A stretch of 64,000 nucleotides of DNA from Calidifontibacillus oryziterrae (GCF_000331575.1 NZ_KB223527.1:221842-285841), one strand, 5' to 3'. Positions 9,315 through 18,782 are shown, counted from the first letter of the stretch. Notes: generated by a model from the letters alone, not told the origin. A program made the numbers and translations.

Positions 9315-9920
9315 CTAGTAGTCAGACGATAACGCCCATTTTTTTACGTTTTCATAATCTGAAGGATAATTCATATTATAAAACACTCTTTCTAAATTGT
9401 GTGGGAATTTGTCTTGGGTAAGGTCTTTTTCATCCAGTACTCGGACATTCAAATCGTCTAATAAATTTTTAATGACCAATCTATCCTCAATCAACCGGCT
9501 TTCAATCAGCGGTAAGACTGACTTATGAAATACAGAAAATAACGGGTGGATTTTCCCGTTGATTTTCGGAACAACAGCATCATAGCCTTCGGATACAGAA
9601 ACGAAATAGCGAGCTAGCTCTGCTGATATAAACGGCATATCACACGCAACAAAAAAATTAATATCATGACTAGAGGCTTTTAGACCTGAATGGATGCCCG
9701 CAAGGGGACCTTTTCCTGGATATACGTCCTGTACAATCGGGATTTTTAAAAACTCATACTGTTCAATATGGTTAGCAACTAGCAATACTTCAGGAAATAC
9801 TGTTTGTAAACGGTCTTTTATTCTTTCTATATTGGTTTTTCCATCTATGTCTAAAAGAGCTTTATTTTTCCCCATTCTACTTGATTGTCCACCCGCCAGG
9901 ATAATCCCACTTGCTTTCAT
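9315..9920 (-). CDS. mobA: Molybdenum cofactor guanylyltransferase MobA
   Basis: Adds GMP to molybdenum cofactor to make bis-MGD, the form used by the DMSO-reductase family enzymes in this window. The 201-residue product starts ASGIILAGGQSSRMGKNKAL, the nucleotide-binding signature, followed by a GKGPLAGIHSG loop and VACDMPFI. ATG at 9920 is preceded by AGAGGTG; an in-frame start 42 codons upstream would add an unrelated N-terminus and has no ribosome site. It lies between fdhE and the moeA pair, all on the same strand. Confidence 0.93.
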   Translation of the reverse strand: MKASGIILAGGQSSRMGKNKALLDIDGKTNIERIKDRLQTVFPEVLLVANHIEQYEFLKIPIVQDVYPGKGPLAGIHSGLKASSHDINFFVACDMPFISAELARYFVSVSEGYDAVVPKINGKIHPLFSVFHKSVLPLIESRLIEDRLVIKNLLDDLNVRVLDEKDLTQDKFPHNLERVFYNMNYPSDYENVKKWALSSDY

Positions 9921-9993
9921 CTTTTTCACCTCTAATTGTTTATATAAAGTCCGCCATCTTTTATGAAAAAGACCGGAATATTGTAGTTTTAGA

Positions 9994-10794
9994 TTAATTT
10001 TCATCAACCGTAGCTTTTGTAATGCCATAGCCACGTTCTTGAGCAATAATGTCTAAATGAATCGTATTTAGGTCAACAATCGCTGGTTCTTCCTTCTTCA
10101 ATCGTTGCCTTATATCAATAACTTTAACATATCCATTACAATGTTGGCACGTATGAATTCGCATAGAATCGTCACCTTCAACGTGAAGGTATGTCATTTT
10201 ATCGTCGTTATCTTTCCCACAATGTGAGCATTTAGAACGTTTTTCGTTCCAATGAGCATAACAACGTGGACAATGAACAACCTTTCTACCAACAGAACCT
10301 TCTAAATATGCAAGTCGAATTGGTTCGCCGCAGCACGGACAAACACCTTTTGCATCGAGATCACTAATCTCCTGTTCATACTTTTGTGCTACCGCACGTA
10401 AATATGGACGGACGGTATGTTCTGCTAGAAAATGAGGAATCCATTCATCAATTTTATTTTCCTTAGCAAAATTTTGAAAATAAAACTCATTCAAACGAAT
10501 TACTTCATCAACCCACCGATTTAATAAATGTTCATCTAACAGACCCTTTACAACGTCGAATTGTTCCTTAAGGGTAGGTTGGACAGTTCCCAAATAATCA
10601 ATTAATTGTGATAGCCAATTTTTATATAATTCTATATCAATTTTGACATTCACTTGTTCAAATAATGGTAATAATGAATTTTGATAAGATTTTTCAGTAG
10701 AAGGTATTGTGGCCGTTATTTGTTGTTGCCACTCTCCTTGCCTTTTAATAATTTCCTTTTGTATTTTTAAGTATTCATCTGTAACAACTGACAT
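9994..10794 (-). CDS. fdhE: Formate dehydrogenase accessory protein FdhE
   Basis: 266 residues. The N-terminal two-thirds are helical; the C-terminal third carries rubredoxin-like CxxC pairs (CPCC, CPRC, CSHC, CQHC) that bind iron in the family. FdhE is needed for maturation of membrane-bound, Tat-exported formate dehydrogenases and interacts with their catalytic subunit. ATG at 10794 follows GAGGTGA. It lies just past the terminator that closes the formate dehydrogenase operon, so it may have its own promoter or depend on read-through. Confidence 0.9.
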   Translation of the reverse strand: MSVVTDEYLKIQKEIIKRQGEWQQQITATIPSTEKSYQNSLLPLFEQVNVKIDIELYKNWLSQLIDYLGTVQPTLKEQFDVVKGLLDEHLLNRWVDEVIRLNEFYFQNFAKENKIDEWIPHFLAEHTVRPYLRAVAQKYEQEISDLDAKGVCPCCGEPIRLAYLEGSVGRKVVHCPRCYAHWNEKRSKCSHCGKDNDDKMTYLHVEGDDSMRIHTCQHCNGYVKVIDIRQRLKKEEPAIVDLNTIHLDIIAQERGYGITKATVDEN

Positions 10795-10845
10795 CTAGTT
10801 CACCTCATTGGATTTATCCTATAAGAAAAAAAATTTTGTAAAATG

Positions 10846-10869
10846 AAGGCTGCCCGAAAAGGCAGCCTT
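10846..10869 (-). terminator. Hairpin after the formate dehydrogenase operon
   Basis: A perfect 9-bp stem (AAGGCTGCC / GGCAGCCTT) with a 6-base loop sits between fdhI and fdhE. On the minus strand it is followed by CATTTTAC, a weak T run, so some read-through into fdhE is possible. Confidence 0.7.
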
Positions 10870-10913
10870 TTATTATATTGATCTAAATTTAGTATCACTT
10901 ACATAACTAAAAC

Positions 10914-11591
10914 CTATGCACCTTTTGATTCGTTATCTTCTTTTTCCTTTACTTCATCGTACCATCGACCATGGTGCTCTTTAGCCCATTCCTCAGGTAC
11001 ATCACCTTTGATCATTCCGCCAAGTGCTTCTTTACCACCTGGAGCTAATGTACCCAAATAAATGTGTCCTACAACAACTGCCACAGCTAGACCTACTGAA
11101 ATAGCGTGAACTGGATAACCAATATCAACAAGCCAATTTGGGAACCAGCCTGTATTCCAAATAATAATACCAGATCCGATTAAACATAGCGCTGTTATCA
11201 TTTGTAATAAAGAATTTACCTTTTCACCAGCATTATAATAGTCTTGCTTAGGAATGTCAGTATGTTTCCCAAAGAACTCCTTTGCAAATGCAGGGAAAAA
11301 CTTTAAATCGTGTGCTCTAAATGTTAAAGCTGATTTAATCCAATGGAATAACGCTTTTGGATCAGTAACAATCATAAATACAAGCGGTGCCATAAACATA
11401 AAGGCAAAGATTCGGTGTAAAAGACGAGCATTTGCCGGACCACCTAGGACTGGATAAAGCCAGTCGAAAAACTCTGTATACATTGGTAATGCAGTAATAT
11501 ATAGTGCGAAAAATGCGAATGCATTTAACCAGTGCGCAATTCTAAATGGCAGACCGAAGCGTCGAATCATTTTACTCTTCTTTTTGCTCAT
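10914..11591 (-). CDS. fdhI: Formate dehydrogenase cytochrome b556 (gamma) subunit
   Basis: 225-residue membrane subunit that takes electrons from the iron-sulfur subunit to menaquinone. Four hydrophobic helices. Candidate haem ligands: FRIAHWLNAF (helix 1), LLHRIFAFMF (helix 2), GYPVHAISVG and VVGHIYLGT (late). The motif PGGKEALGGMIKG and a charged tail follow. Start set at ATG 11591, 7 bases after a perfect GGAGG; an upstream ATG 8 codons earlier lacks a ribosome site. The start lies inside the end of fdhH (20-base overlap), so translation is coupled. Confidence 0.93.
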   Translation of the reverse strand: MSKKKSKMIRRFGLPFRIAHWLNAFAFFALYITALPMYTEFFDWLYPVLGGPANARLLHRIFAFMFMAPLVFMIVTDPKALFHWIKSALTFRAHDLKFFPAFAKEFFGKHTDIPKQDYYNAGEKVNSLLQMITALCLIGSGIIIWNTGWFPNWLVDIGYPVHAISVGLAVAVVVGHIYLGTLAPGGKEALGGMIKGDVPEEWAKEHHGRWYDEVKEKEDNESKGA

Positions 11592-12396
11592 GTGAATCGC
11601 CTCCTTCATGGTCACCTTTTGCTAAAAACTTATTTGCAACAAAAGCACCAACGACAGCCATTGTAGTTGCTCCAAGCAACGCTTTACCAACTGGCTGAGC
11701 ATAATCCTTCCAAATCTTCGCAGACGTTGGAACCTTTGGATTCGCTGGTAATCCATATGTTTCTGGCACATCAGCTAACACATAAATCGTATGCGTACCT
11801 TTAACACCTGCTGGATTATAAAGGTTTGCATTTGGATAACGCTCTTTAATTTCCTGCAACCGTGCCTCTGCAAGTGTTAACATTTCTTCCTTTTCACCAA
11901 ACATTAAAGCATCTGTATGGCAAGATGTTACGCAGGCAGGCTGTAAACCTTCATCTAAGCGATCTGTACATAACGTACATTTTTGTGCTCTCCGTTGCTT
12001 GTCACCATTCTCATCAATATAATCAGCAAGTTTAATAACATCAAACGGACAGCCTTCTACACAATAACCGCATCCTACACACTTATCATAATCGACAACG
12101 ACTGAGCCATACTCTGAATAGCTAATTGCATCTTCAGGACATACTTTCTCACAAGCAGCATCTGTACAATGCAAACATGATTTATGTCGGAATAACCATT
12201 CAAAGCGACCATTCATTTCTTTCTCTTCATATGTGATTAAATTCCAAGTATTTGCAGTTAAATCCTTATGAGACTGGATAGTACCGTTGAATTCCTCTGG
12301 TTCTGCTTCAAGGTCATTCCAGTTTTTACAAGCTACCATACAAGCACGGCAACCATCACATTTTGTTACATCGACATACTTTACATATTCCGCCAT
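11572..12396 (-). CDS. fdhH: Formate dehydrogenase iron-sulfur (beta) subunit
   Basis: 274 residues with four [4Fe-4S] motifs: CDGCRACMVAC, CLHCTDAACEKVC, CVGCGYCVEGC and CTLCTDRL...CVTSC. Near the C-terminus a single membrane helix (ALLGATTMAVVGAFVANKFL, about residue 240) anchors it to the membrane next to FdhI, as in FdnH. It links the selenocysteine catalytic subunit to the cytochrome. ATG at 12396 follows AAGGAGGG. It starts 2 bases after the catalytic subunit gene. Confidence 0.94.
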   Translation of the reverse strand: MAEYVKYVDVTKCDGCRACMVACKNWNDLEAEPEEFNGTIQSHKDLTANTWNLITYEEKEMNGRFEWLFRHKSCLHCTDAACEKVCPEDAISYSEYGSVVVDYDKCVGCGYCVEGCPFDVIKLADYIDENGDKQRRAQKCTLCTDRLDEGLQPACVTSCHTDALMFGEKEEMLTLAEARLQEIKERYPNANLYNPAGVKGTHTIYVLADVPETYGLPANPKVPTSAKIWKDYAQPVGKALLGATTMAVVGAFVANKFLAKGDHEGGDSHEQKEE

Positions 12397-12398
12397 CC

Positions 12399-15380
12399 TT
12401 AAGCCCTCCTTACATTACAGAGGAACGCTTTATATTCCGGAATTTGTGAGTTAGCATCCCCTACGTTGATTGTTAAATCATTGGCAGACGCACCTGTTGC
12501 TATACCACTGTATCCATAGCTCCAAGGCATACCAATATGATGTACTAGCTGACCTCTAACTGTATAAGGCTTAAAACGCTTTGTAACAAGTGCGTATACT
12601 TCAATTTCAGAACGAGCTGAACTTAAAATAACTCGATCTTTATTTTTTATTCCTTTTTCCTTCGCTAATTCCTCACTAATTTCAACGTACATATGCGGCA
12701 TTAATTCAGATAACCATTCTTGATTACGTGTCATTGCCCCAGTTTGCCAATGCTCACTTATACGATACGTTGTAGCAACAATTGGGAAGTCCTTTGGATT
12801 ACCCTTTTTATTGCTCTTTTCACTGAAAATTTTTGCAGCAGGGCTAAAAGGAACACTAGAAAACGGATTTGGAATTGGGCTTTCATAAGGCTCATAATGC
12901 TCTGGTAATGGACCATCCTTCATTGGTGCAAACATATTTCCTACTCCTGATGCATTCATAATGAATGGATTTAAACCAGCTCCTTCATTAGGAACCGTTG
13001 TTTTACCAAAGTCAGGGACATCATAGCCAGTCCATTCCTTCTTCGCCTCGTCCCACCAAATAACCTTTTTGTCATCAGACCATGGCTTACCGTTATAATC
13101 TGCTGAAGAACGATTATAAAGAATACGACGATTCATTGGCCAAGCGTAAGACCAATTTAAGAAGTTACCCATTCCTGTATCCTTATTGTCACGTGCCTTC
13201 GATAAGTTCTTACCATCTTCAGGATAGAATCCACAATAGATCCAGTTCCCACATAATGTTGAACCATCATCTTTTAGACCACCGAATCCAGGAATTAACT
13301 TACCAGTTTTAGAATCAAAACCGTTGATTTCACGTTGAACAAGATCGATATCTGGGTGATCACTGCTTCCAAAATTCCAATCCATTGCGTTAAATGGTTG
13401 CGCTACTTCAGAATTATCATTTTTATAAAGCTCTTTTAGCTTTCGAGCTAACATATGAATCATTTCTAAATCTGCTTTAGAATCACCTTTCGGCTTAATG
13501 CCTTGCCAACGATATTGCATCCAACGTCCGGAGTTTGTTATTGTTCCTTCTTTTTCATAAGAGCTACATGCAGGTAAGAAGAACACTTCTGTTTTGATGT
13601 CTGCAGGGTTTTTTCCTGCTTCTTTTTTCCAGAACATTGAAGTTTCTGTTTCCCAAAGGTCAATAGCAACCATCCAATCTAAATTTTCTAGTGCTTTATG
13701 AGCCCTTGTTGCATTTGGTGCGCCAACAACCGGATTTTGTCCAAATAAGAACAATCCTTGCAGATTTCCTTCAAACATATCATCAAATAGTCCCATAAAG
13801 GAATAGTTTTTTCCTTCTTTCAATTTCGGATGGAATTGATAGCCAAATTCGTTATCTGCTGTTGCACTTTTTCCATACATTGCCTTTAAGTAACTAACAA
13901 AGAATTTTGGTTTATTGCTCCAATAGCCTGACTTAGGTGTTTCTGTTGTGTTAAAGGCTTCTAAAGTTGCCCATTTTTCACTTGCAGTTGGTACGTTTAT
14001 ATAGCCTGGGATGTTGTGAAATAATAATCCAAAGTCCGTTGAACCTTGTACATTTGATTCACCACGAAGTGCATTTACTCCTCCACCAGGACGTCCAATA
14101 TTACCTAATAGCATTTGGATAGTGGCATACATGCGCACATTTTGAGATCCAGTTGTATGTTGAGTTCCACCCATTGCATACATAATGGTACCTGTCTTAT
14201 CAGCTTTACCTGTTCCGCAGAATGCTTTCGCTACTTCTAAATAGACATCCTTCGGTGTACCTGTTGTAGCTGTTACAGTATCAATATCATAGCGTGAGTA
14301 ATGCTTTTTCATGATTTGGAACACACAACGTGGATCTTGTAGCGTTTCATCCTTTAATGTTTTTCCTTCAGCATCCGTCTTGAATGCCCAAGTTTTTTGA
14401 TCATAAGAACGGCTTGCTTCATCATACCCACTAAACAAACCATCGCTAAAATCATAATCGTCATTTAAAATGAACGCAGCATTTGTATACTTCGCAATAT
14501 ATTCTTTATGATAAAGATTATTTTCGATTGCGTAATTAATCAATCCACCGAGGAATGCGATATCAGTACCTGAGCGCATTGGTGCGTAAATATCAGCTTT
14601 TGCTGAACTACGTGTAAAACGCGGGTCAACCGAAACAATTTTTCCGCCCTTTTCTTTCGCCTTTAAAATCCAACGGAAGCTAATTGGATGGTTTTCAGCA
14701 GGGTTAGACCCCATAATTAAAATACAATCAGAATTTTGTAAATCATTCCAGTGATTTGTCATTGCTCCACGACCAAATGAAGGTGCCAGACCGGCAACCG
14801 TAGAGCTGTGTCATATACGAGCTTGGTGTTCAATATATGTTAGTCCAAGCCCTCTCATTAATTTTGCAAGTAAATATGTTTCCTCATTATCTAATGCTGC
14901 CCCACCTAAGCAACCAATTGCATCAGTGCGGTTAACCTTCATGCCCTTTTCGTCAGTTGTAACAAATGTTTTATCACGAGTTTCTTTGACTTTTTGAGCA
15001 ATCCTATCGTACATCCAGTTCCAATCTTTTTCTTCCCATTTATCACTACCAGGGGCACGATAAAGAGGCTTTGTCATCCGACGATCGGATTCAAACACCT
15101 GACGAATTGTTGTCCCTTTACTACAAAGTGAACCCTCGTTAATTGGATGGTCTGGGTCACCTTCTGTATAAACAACTTTGTCATCCTTTGCATGCACCAA
15201 AATCCCACATCCAACAGCACAATAACAACAAATTGTCGGTGTAACAGTAGCTTCTGCTATTTTCAACTCTTTAGCTTTTGCTTTTGCTTCGTTTGTATTA
15301 AAACCAAGCTCCACAACAGCTAATGTCGCAGCAGTTGCACCAGACAATTTCAAAAACTGTCTACGTGTAAATTCTGCCAT
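12399..15380 (-). CDS. fdhG: Formate dehydrogenase catalytic (alpha) subunit, selenocysteine-containing, Tat-exported
   Basis: 993-residue bis-MGD enzyme oxidising formate to CO2 outside the membrane. The Tat signal is TRRQFLKLSG (residue 5 on). The [4Fe-4S] motif is CYCAVGC...LCSKG. The frame is interrupted only by TGA at 14811-14813 (residue 190), which falls in ARI-U-HSSTVAGLAPSFGRG, where E. coli FdnG has its selenocysteine (recalled context VUHGPTVASLAPTFGRGAM). A SECIS hairpin follows directly. Frame and homology run unbroken through the TGA, so this is decoded selenocysteine rather than a broken gene. Annotation software would split it into an N-terminal piece (14811-15380) and a C-terminal piece (12399-14762). 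ATG at 15380 follows AAGGGATG. Confidence 0.95.
14764..14806 (-). promoter_or_regulatory. Bacterial SECIS element for selenocysteine insertion
   Basis: Starting 4 bases after the TGA, the minus strand folds into a lower stem of 7 pairs (GCTCTAC at 14806-14800 with GTGGAGC at 14770-14764, one G-U) and an apical hairpin: GGT, a bulged T, GCC, loop GGTCT, GGC, ACC (14799-14782). The bulged U and the GGUC loop are the features read by SelB in E. coli fdhF (recalled sequence GGUUGCAGGUCUGCACC). This one has an even longer apical stem. Confidence 0.92.
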
Positions 15381-15420
15381 TTATTTTTCATCCCTTTCTA
15401 AGAACAAATATCTATTTAAA

Positions 15421-15448
15421 GTCGTTCATACCCCCATATGAAACCGAC
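15421..15448. other. Imperfect inverted repeat between fdhD and fdhG
   Basis: GTCG-TTCATA on the left and TATGAAACCGAC on the right flank a C5 spacer, in the 103-base gap between fdhD and fdhG. There is no strong T run, so it is more likely an mRNA processing or attenuation hairpin than a full terminator. Function unknown. Confidence 0.4.
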
Positions 15449-15483
15449 TTCAAATCTAGTGAAATTAATAATAGTGGTACTAA

Positions 15484-16248
15484 TTAATTGCTATTCCCAG
15501 CAGCTTTTTCATTGAGATCATGAAGAACGCGCCCACAATTCGTGTAAACGTTTACCATCTTCCCCCTAATGTAACCAATCACTTCCACATTGAGGAAGTT
15601 TGCCAGTTGAATAGCTTGCTTTGTTGCTGCAGTTCTAGAACCAATTATTCCAAAACCAAATCTAGCAGCTTTAGAAAGCATTTCATAAGAGATACGACCT
15701 GTAGTTAATAGAATTAAATCCTCAGGCTTCATGTTATGACGCAATGCATAGCCAATTACTTTATCAACTGCATTGTGTCTACCAATATCCTCTTTAACAT
15801 AGATTCTACCTTCACGGTCCACGATGCATGCACCATGCATACCTCCTGTTTCAAGGTATAAAGGAGAATTCATCGCGAATTCGTGTCTTTTCTTTAATAA
15901 ATAAGATAGCGAAACGGTTCGGTTTGTTTTAACCTTATTGAATCTTTTTACATCTGACATCGAAAAAAAGGTTACACCCCTACCACAACCCGCGGTAAAA
16001 TTGAGTTGTTTTTCTTTAAAACTATTAAAATCAAAATCACCTGTTGTTTCTGCTAATATCCTACCCCGTCCCTCATCGACTACAAGTTTTTTTAGATCAT
16101 TAGGTGAACTAATGACAGCCTCGGAAAATAAATAGCCATATGCCCAATCTTCTAAATCTCGATTTGTTAGCTGATAGGTTGCTAGATTATGGCCATTCAA
16201 ATATAACGTTATTGGATATTCTTCAGGGCATGTTTTTTTAATCATCAT
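15484..16248 (-). CDS. fdhD: Formate dehydrogenase sulfurtransferase FdhD
   Basis: Transfers sulfur from a cysteine desulfurase to the molybdenum centre of formate dehydrogenase, required for activity. About 254 residues. It has the catalytic loop NFTAGCGRGV (one Cys rather than the CxxC of E. coli, as in other Gram-positives), GGMHGA, the conserved VKEDIGRHNAVDKVIG and TTGRISYEML. Start is the ATG at 16248 or 16245 after a GGGGGG run; the ATG at 16263 lies upstream of that run and is unlikely. First gene of the fdhD-G-H-I operon, with an Fnr-type promoter in front. Confidence 0.93.
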   Translation of the reverse strand: MMIKKTCPEEYPITLYLNGHNLATYQLTNRDLEDWAYGYLFSEAVISSPNDLKKLVVDEGRGRILAETTGDFDFNSFKEKQLNFTAGCGRGVTFFSMSDVKRFNKVKTNRTVSLSYLLKKRHEFAMNSPLYLETGGMHGACIVDREGRIYVKEDIGRHNAVDKVIGYALRHNMKPEDLILLTTGRISYEMLSKAARFGFGIIGSRTAATKQAIQLANFLNVEVIGYIRGKMVNVYTNCGRVLHDLNEKAAGNSN

Positions 16249-16321
16249 GAACCCCCCATTCATTGTCCGAATTCTTTACTCACTAATAATATTTTAAAGT
16301 AGGGAAGAATAAAAAATATTA

Positions 16322-16371
16322 TAAGATAATAATAGTCCTCATGATGAAATCCGACTGTGAGTAATGTCACA
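16322..16371 (-). promoter_or_regulatory. Fnr/Crp-type site and promoter for the formate dehydrogenase operon
   Basis: A perfect palindrome TGTGA-GTAATG-TCACA at 16356-16371 matches the Bacillus Fnr box. Its centre is 41.5 bases upstream of a start near 16322, which lies 7 bases after a -10 candidate TATTAT (16334-16329). This is the class II activation geometry. It predicts anaerobic induction of fdhD-G-H-I. Confidence 0.75.
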
Positions 16372-16411
16372 CTTCTGCGAAGAATTTCACATTTTGTTCA
16401 AACTAAAAAAT

Positions 16412-16425
16412 ATTAAGCGCTTACT
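16412..16425. promoter_or_regulatory. Possible CcpA cre site upstream of fdhD
   Basis: ATTAAGCGCTTACT matches 12 of 14 positions of the cre consensus TGWAARCGYTWNCW; the two leading bases differ. It lies about 90-100 bases upstream of the predicted start, so any effect is uncertain. Confidence 0.3.
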
Positions 16426-16500
16426 TAAAAGTAAACCATGACTTAGATATTTTTTTACTATACTTATTCGACAAATTCGTGAACTTTTCGACAAATAAAA

Positions 16501-16532
16501 GAAGAATATGTCACCTTTATGACATATTCTTC
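16501..16532 (-). terminator. Terminator after ilvA
   Basis: A perfect 13-bp stem (GAAGAATATGTCA / TGACATATTCTTC) with a 6-base loop is followed on the minus strand by TTTTATTT. Confidence 0.85.
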
Positions 16533-16542
16533 ATCACATTCA

Positions 16543-17808
16543 TTAGATTAGTAAATTAAATAAATTCATATCTTTATTTATTTCTTGGAACCGAAAGCCT
16601 TTCTTTCTCATCCGATCAATTAAAGGCTCATAATCCTTTCTTTGTTTTAATTCAATCCCTACCAGTGCCGGACCGTTGTCTTTATTATTTTTTTTCGTAT
16701 ATTCAAAGCGTGTTATATCATCGTCTGGCCCTAACACTTCATCCAAAAACTCTCGTAGTGCTCCAGCGCGCTGCGGGAAGTTCACGATAAAATAATGCAT
16801 TAATCCTTCATATATTAAAGATTTTTCTTTCATCTCTTGCATTCTACTGATATCGTTATTGCCACCACTAATGATACATACAACATTTTTCCCTTTAATT
16901 TTTTCTTTATTAAAATCGAGAGCAGATACAGATAATGTGCCTGCGGGCTCTACTACAATTGCATTTTCATTATATAATTCAAGAATGGTTGTACATACCT
17001 TTCCTTCTGGAACCACCGTGACATCTTCTAGAATTTCTTTACAAATATCAAATGTTTGTTGCCCAACTGTTTTAACAGCAGCACCATCGACAAATTTATC
17101 AATATGATCAAGTGTAATTACTTCGTCTTGGTCTAAAGATATTTTCATAGATGGGGCACCCTCAGGTTCAACTCCGATGATTTTTGTATTCGGACTAATA
17201 CTTTTCATATATGTTCCAATCCCTGATATTAAACCGCCTCCACCTATCGCTGCAAATAAATAATCAACATTTTCGTCGATGTCATTCATAATCTCCATCG
17301 CAACTGTACCTTGTCCGGCTATAACATGGGGATCATCAAATGGATGAATAAACGTGCTTCCCTCTTTTTCACAACACTCCATCGCTTTAGCAAAAGAGTC
17401 ATCAAACGTGTCGCCAATTAACACGACCTCAACAAATTCGCCACCAAATCGTTTCACTTGATTGATCTTTTGACGTGGCGTGGTTGACGGCATATAGATT
17501 TTCCCTTTAATTTTCAAAGCCTGACATGAAAAAGCAACACCTTGGGCGTGATTACCCGCACTCGCACAAACAACGCCATTTTTTAATTCTTCCTTATTTA
17601 AGCTTTGAATTTTGTTATAGGCGCCACGGATTTTAAATGACCGCACAATTTGTAAATCTTCTCTTTTCAAGTAAATGTTACATTGATATCGTTCGGATAA
17701 AATATCATTTCGTTGGAGTGGTGTGTGATTTACTACATCCTTTAATGCGTGGTTCGCAATAATGATATCCTCAATTTGCACTTTTCTCATTTGCTTTGTA
17801 CCTTCCAT
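16543..17808 (-). CDS. ilvA: Threonine ammonia-lyase (threonine dehydratase) IlvA
   Basis: PLP enzyme converting threonine to 2-oxobutyrate, first step of isoleucine synthesis. 421 residues. The PLP lysine is in VRSFKIRGAYNKI, the phosphate loop is AAIGGGGLISGIG, and ASAGNHAQGVA is the conserved Asn region. A single C-terminal ACT-like regulatory domain (from about residue 330, HYFIVNFPQRAGALREFL) is the short Bacillus form. ATG at 17808 follows AAAGGATC. It stands alone, not with other ilv genes, and ends at a strong terminator. Confidence 0.94.
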   Translation of the reverse strand: MEGTKQMRKVQIEDIIIANHALKDVVNHTPLQRNDILSERYQCNIYLKREDLQIVRSFKIRGAYNKIQSLNKEELKNGVVCASAGNHAQGVAFSCQALKIKGKIYMPSTTPRQKINQVKRFGGEFVEVVLIGDTFDDSFAKAMECCEKEGSTFIHPFDDPHVIAGQGTVAMEIMNDIDENVDYLFAAIGGGGLISGIGTYMKSISPNTKIIGVEPEGAPSMKISLDQDEVITLDHIDKFVDGAAVKTVGQQTFDICKEILEDVTVVPEGKVCTTILELYNENAIVVEPAGTLSVSALDFNKEKIKGKNVVCIISGGNNDISRMQEMKEKSLIYEGLMHYFIVNFPQRAGALREFLDEVLGPDDDITRFEYTKKNNKDNGPALVGIELKQRKDYEPLIDRMRKKGFRFQEINKDMNLFNLLI

Positions 17809-17956
17809 TATATAAGATCCTTTCTAACGTAAACTTACATTTCAATTATTTAATTATTATAACATGGTTTTTTAATTATAAAGATTTTTTTCTAAATAAT
17901 TTAAATGTTTGGAAAAAGATGGGCAATGTAATCCGACCCTACCTTTACGAAGAACA

Positions 17957-18170
17957 AAAAAGCTATAGGCGCCCTGATTAGCGATGTATAAACTAAGAGA
18001 GCCTCGACTGAGATAAAGGAAACACGTCAAGGGACGAGTCGATGTTGACTTATCGCAAAAGAGATGAGCGAAGTTTACTACTCGCTGGGCGCTGGAGCTG
18101 GACGACTACTCTCTGTGCTATAGTATTTATCCACAGGATCAAATTTTATAATTCCCTAACAATAATAAAA
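17957..18170. repeat. Structured intergenic repeat, copy A (diverged)
   Basis: About 210 bases that match the two tandem copies at 25573-25990 with scattered substitutions. The core GCGCCCTGATTAGCG ... TCGCTGGGCGCT is kept. It occupies most of the gap between ilvA and the stress protein gene. The short open frame inside it (from 18042) is not supported as a gene. Confidence 0.85.
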
Positions 18171-18203
18171 ACTTCTAACGGTCTCGACAAGTCCGTCAGA
18201 AGT
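18171..18203 (-). terminator. Terminator after the universal stress protein gene
   Basis: Stem ACTTCTAACGG / CCGTCAGAAGT (one mismatch) with an 11-base loop, followed on the minus strand by TTTTTATT. Confidence 0.85.
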
Positions 18204-18220
18204 CTAATATCAAAAAGTTT

Positions 18221-18652
18221 TTAGCTATTTGCAGGTATTAGCGTCAATGGACAAGGAGTTAAATGAATAACGCCATACCCTACACTGCCTAAGGCTTTAC
18301 TAACGTCAGGTCCCATTCCTCTTGATCCCATAATAATGCACCTTGCATTTGATTCTTTTGCTTCAGCGCAAATTTCCACTGTTGGTAAACCTAATCTAAT
18401 TTTTGCAGTGTATGGAATATTTGATTCGTTTAGAACCTCCTTAGCCTTTTCTAATAGTTCTTCTCCTGCTTTGTGATGTACTTCATCTATTTCTTTATCA
18501 GATTTTGCAGGATCCCATGTCTCGTCAAATCTTGGTTGCACATTAACAAGGATTATATGATCACCCGTACAATTTGCGGTTTTTATTGCGAAATCAAGTG
18601 CTCGAATCGAATGCTCAGATCCGTCGATTGGGACAACAATTGATTGATTCAT
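18221..18652 (-). CDS. Universal stress protein, UspA family
   Basis: 143 residues, a single Usp domain. Starts SIVVPIDGSEHSIRALDFA with the Asp that contacts adenine in ATP-binding members, and ends with the ATP loop GSRGMGPDVSKALGSVGYG followed by CPLTLIP. It is therefore expected to bind ATP. Role: cytoplasmic stress or starvation factor of unspecified function. Single-gene transcript with its own terminator. Confidence 0.9.
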   Translation of the reverse strand: MNQSIVVPIDGSEHSIRALDFAIKTANCTGDHIILVNVQPRFDETWDPAKSDKEIDEVHHKAGEELLEKAKEVLNESNIPYTAKIRLGLPTVEICAEAKESNARCIIMGSRGMGPDVSKALGSVGYGVIHLTPCPLTLIPANS

Positions 18653-18782
18653 GATAAACCCCTCATTTCCATTAACATTTCATCTTGTAATACGACTATG
18701 TTATGCGTCTATTAATTATAACATTTTTCAAATAATTTGGTAGAATAAATCCAGAAATTAGTAGGGTTTGTTCCCAATTATT

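Noticed and set aside
12399-15380. Two separate or frameshifted genes for the formate dehydrogenase catalytic subunit
   Set aside because: The two parts are in the same frame, separated only by one TGA at the known selenocysteine position with a SECIS behind it, and protein similarity continues across it.
18042-18224. Short protein MLTYRKRDERSLL... encoded in copies of the 209-bp repeat (also 25861-26064)
   Set aside because: No ribosome site, C-termini diverge as soon as the repeat ends, and the DNA conservation follows stems rather than codons.
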